The notes below the pieces were generated by a model. That model did not search any database, was not told the origin of the DNA, and saw only the letters and a list, made by a program, of their open reading frames with translations. From NCBI GenBank assembly GCA_013695905.1, contig JACCZQ010000057.1, positions 1 to 5,515 on the forward strand: DNA of 5,515 nucleotides, written 5' to 3'. Shown here piece after piece: positions 4,887 to 5,515 of this stretch; positions within the stretch are counted from its first letter, which is position 1; each line of letters opens with the position of its first letter. The DNA is from Chthoniobacterales bacterium. Lineage in GTDB: Bacteria; Verrucomicrobiota; Verrucomicrobiia; Chthoniobacterales; UBA10450. Position numbers and translations under genes: made by a program.

Positions 4887-5515
4887 GTGAGAAAATGGGC
4901 TGGAAGGTTCGCCGCTCTCGTCTGTCTGCTGATGTGTGCTGCAACAGCGATCGCTCTTGTCGAAACCGACGAGTGGTGGATCCGCATCTTGGATTTTCCG
5001 CGCCTGCAGATCGCCATCGGGCTGGTCGTGGCGCTCATCGTTCTCTGGTGGTCCCGGCCAGCCCGTGCCAAGTCAATCGCCGTCATGTCGGTTGTCGCGC
5101 TTGCGTGGCAAGTGTGGTTGATTCTGCCCTACACTCCCGCCTGGAAAGCGCAGATGATCGCAGCAAAAGCTTGCCCGGCAGGGCAGAGTGTGCGCTTTCT
5201 TTTGGCGAACGTCCTGCAGGACAACCGCAACGCTGAACTCTTGCTCGAAGTCGCAAGAGACACCGATCCCGACATTATCCTTCTCACAGAGATCGATGCA
5301 TGGTGGGCAGGGGAAGTCGAAAGTCTGACTGCGTCCCGTCCCTCGACCATCCTCGAACCGCGCTCCAACACCTACGGCATGGGGCTCTACTCCAGGCTAC
5401 CCTTGGTCGGGGGCGAGGTCCGTTACCTCCTAGAGGACGATATACCGTCGATCCGGACACGCGTGGCGCTGCCGAGCGGGTACCAATTCACGCTCTGGGG
5501 CGTCCACCCCGCGCC
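4887..5515 (+). CDS. Membrane-anchored EEP-family hydrolase (partial, 3' end outside)
   Basis: The frame starts at GTG 4887 and stays open to the window edge, giving 209 codons. GTG is preferred because an in-frame TGA lies at 4878-4880 and a GAAGTGAG ribosome binding site is well spaced before it. Two or three hydrophobic helices come first: about 7-24, 41-54 and 64-80. The catalytic endonuclease/exonuclease/phosphatase domain then begins with VRFLLANVLQDNR (Asn108) and PDIILLTEIDAWW (Glu135, the metal ligand). It continues through NTYGMGLYSRLPL (161-173), DDIPSIRTRV and GVHPAP (His207), where the window ends. The arrangement resembles YafD-like proteins, with the domain held at the membrane, probably facing the periplasm. 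The substrate is unknown: members of this fold cleave nucleic acids, phosphoinositides or other phosphodiesters. No EcfG-type promoter is seen in the 142 bases upstream. Confidence 0.87.
   Translation, partial: MRKWAGRFAALVCLLMCAATAIALVETDEWWIRILDFPRLQIAIGLVVALIVLWWSRPARAKSIAVMSVVALAWQVWLILPYTPAWKAQMIAAKACPAGQSVRFLLANVLQDNRNAELLLEVARDTDPDIILLTEIDAWWAGEVESLTASRPSTILEPRSNTYGMGLYSRLPLVGGEVRYLLEDDIPSIRTRVALPSGYQFTLWGVHPA

Noticed and set aside
4805..5086. Minus-strand ORF of 93 codons
   Set aside because: It overlaps the well-supported EEP-family gene on the plus strand and shows no recognisable domain.

Overview
The window looks like an accessory stress-response region of an alphaproteobacterium, probably of the Rhizobiales (Hyphomicrobiales). 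The reasons are the high GC content, two promoters of the EcfG general-stress type (GGAAC, 16 or 17 bases, CGTT), an IS66 element of a rhizobial kind, and the set of small stress or envelope genes (DUF305, DUF421/YetF, a disordered hydrophilic protein, a membrane-anchored EEP hydrolase). The species cannot be fixed from the sequence.

Layout: bases 1-285 hold no recognisable gene but contain a perfect 14-bp palindrome and an EcfG-type promoter. That promoter serves a proline-rich gene (286-601) that appears to be broken by a frameshift near base 454 and then cut off by an IS66-family element. The IS (about 598-3396) carries tnpA, tnpB and tnpC, plus a fourth small ORF coupled to tnpC. Just beyond its right end lies an N-terminally truncated DUF305 gene (3402-3704), followed after 16 bases by an intact DUF421 gene (3721-4203). 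A second EcfG-type promoter (4300-4324) precedes an orphan 123-residue, very hydrophilic protein (4373-4744). The window ends inside a gene for a membrane-anchored endonuclease/exonuclease/phosphatase-family protein that starts at GTG 4887.

The most informative observation is that the IS joins two different damaged genes and that the 8 bases flanking each end do not match. This fits a rearrangement or deletion between IS66 copies better than a simple insertion. A second point is that both promoters recognised outside the IS are of the general-stress type, so the remaining genes probably belong to the PhyR-NepR-EcfG regulon. The upstream stress promoter may now read into the transposase genes. 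I see no CRISPR array, tRNA, rRNA or clearly new multi-gene system. The candidates for novelty are the orphan stress protein, the fourth IS ORF and the rearranged junction.
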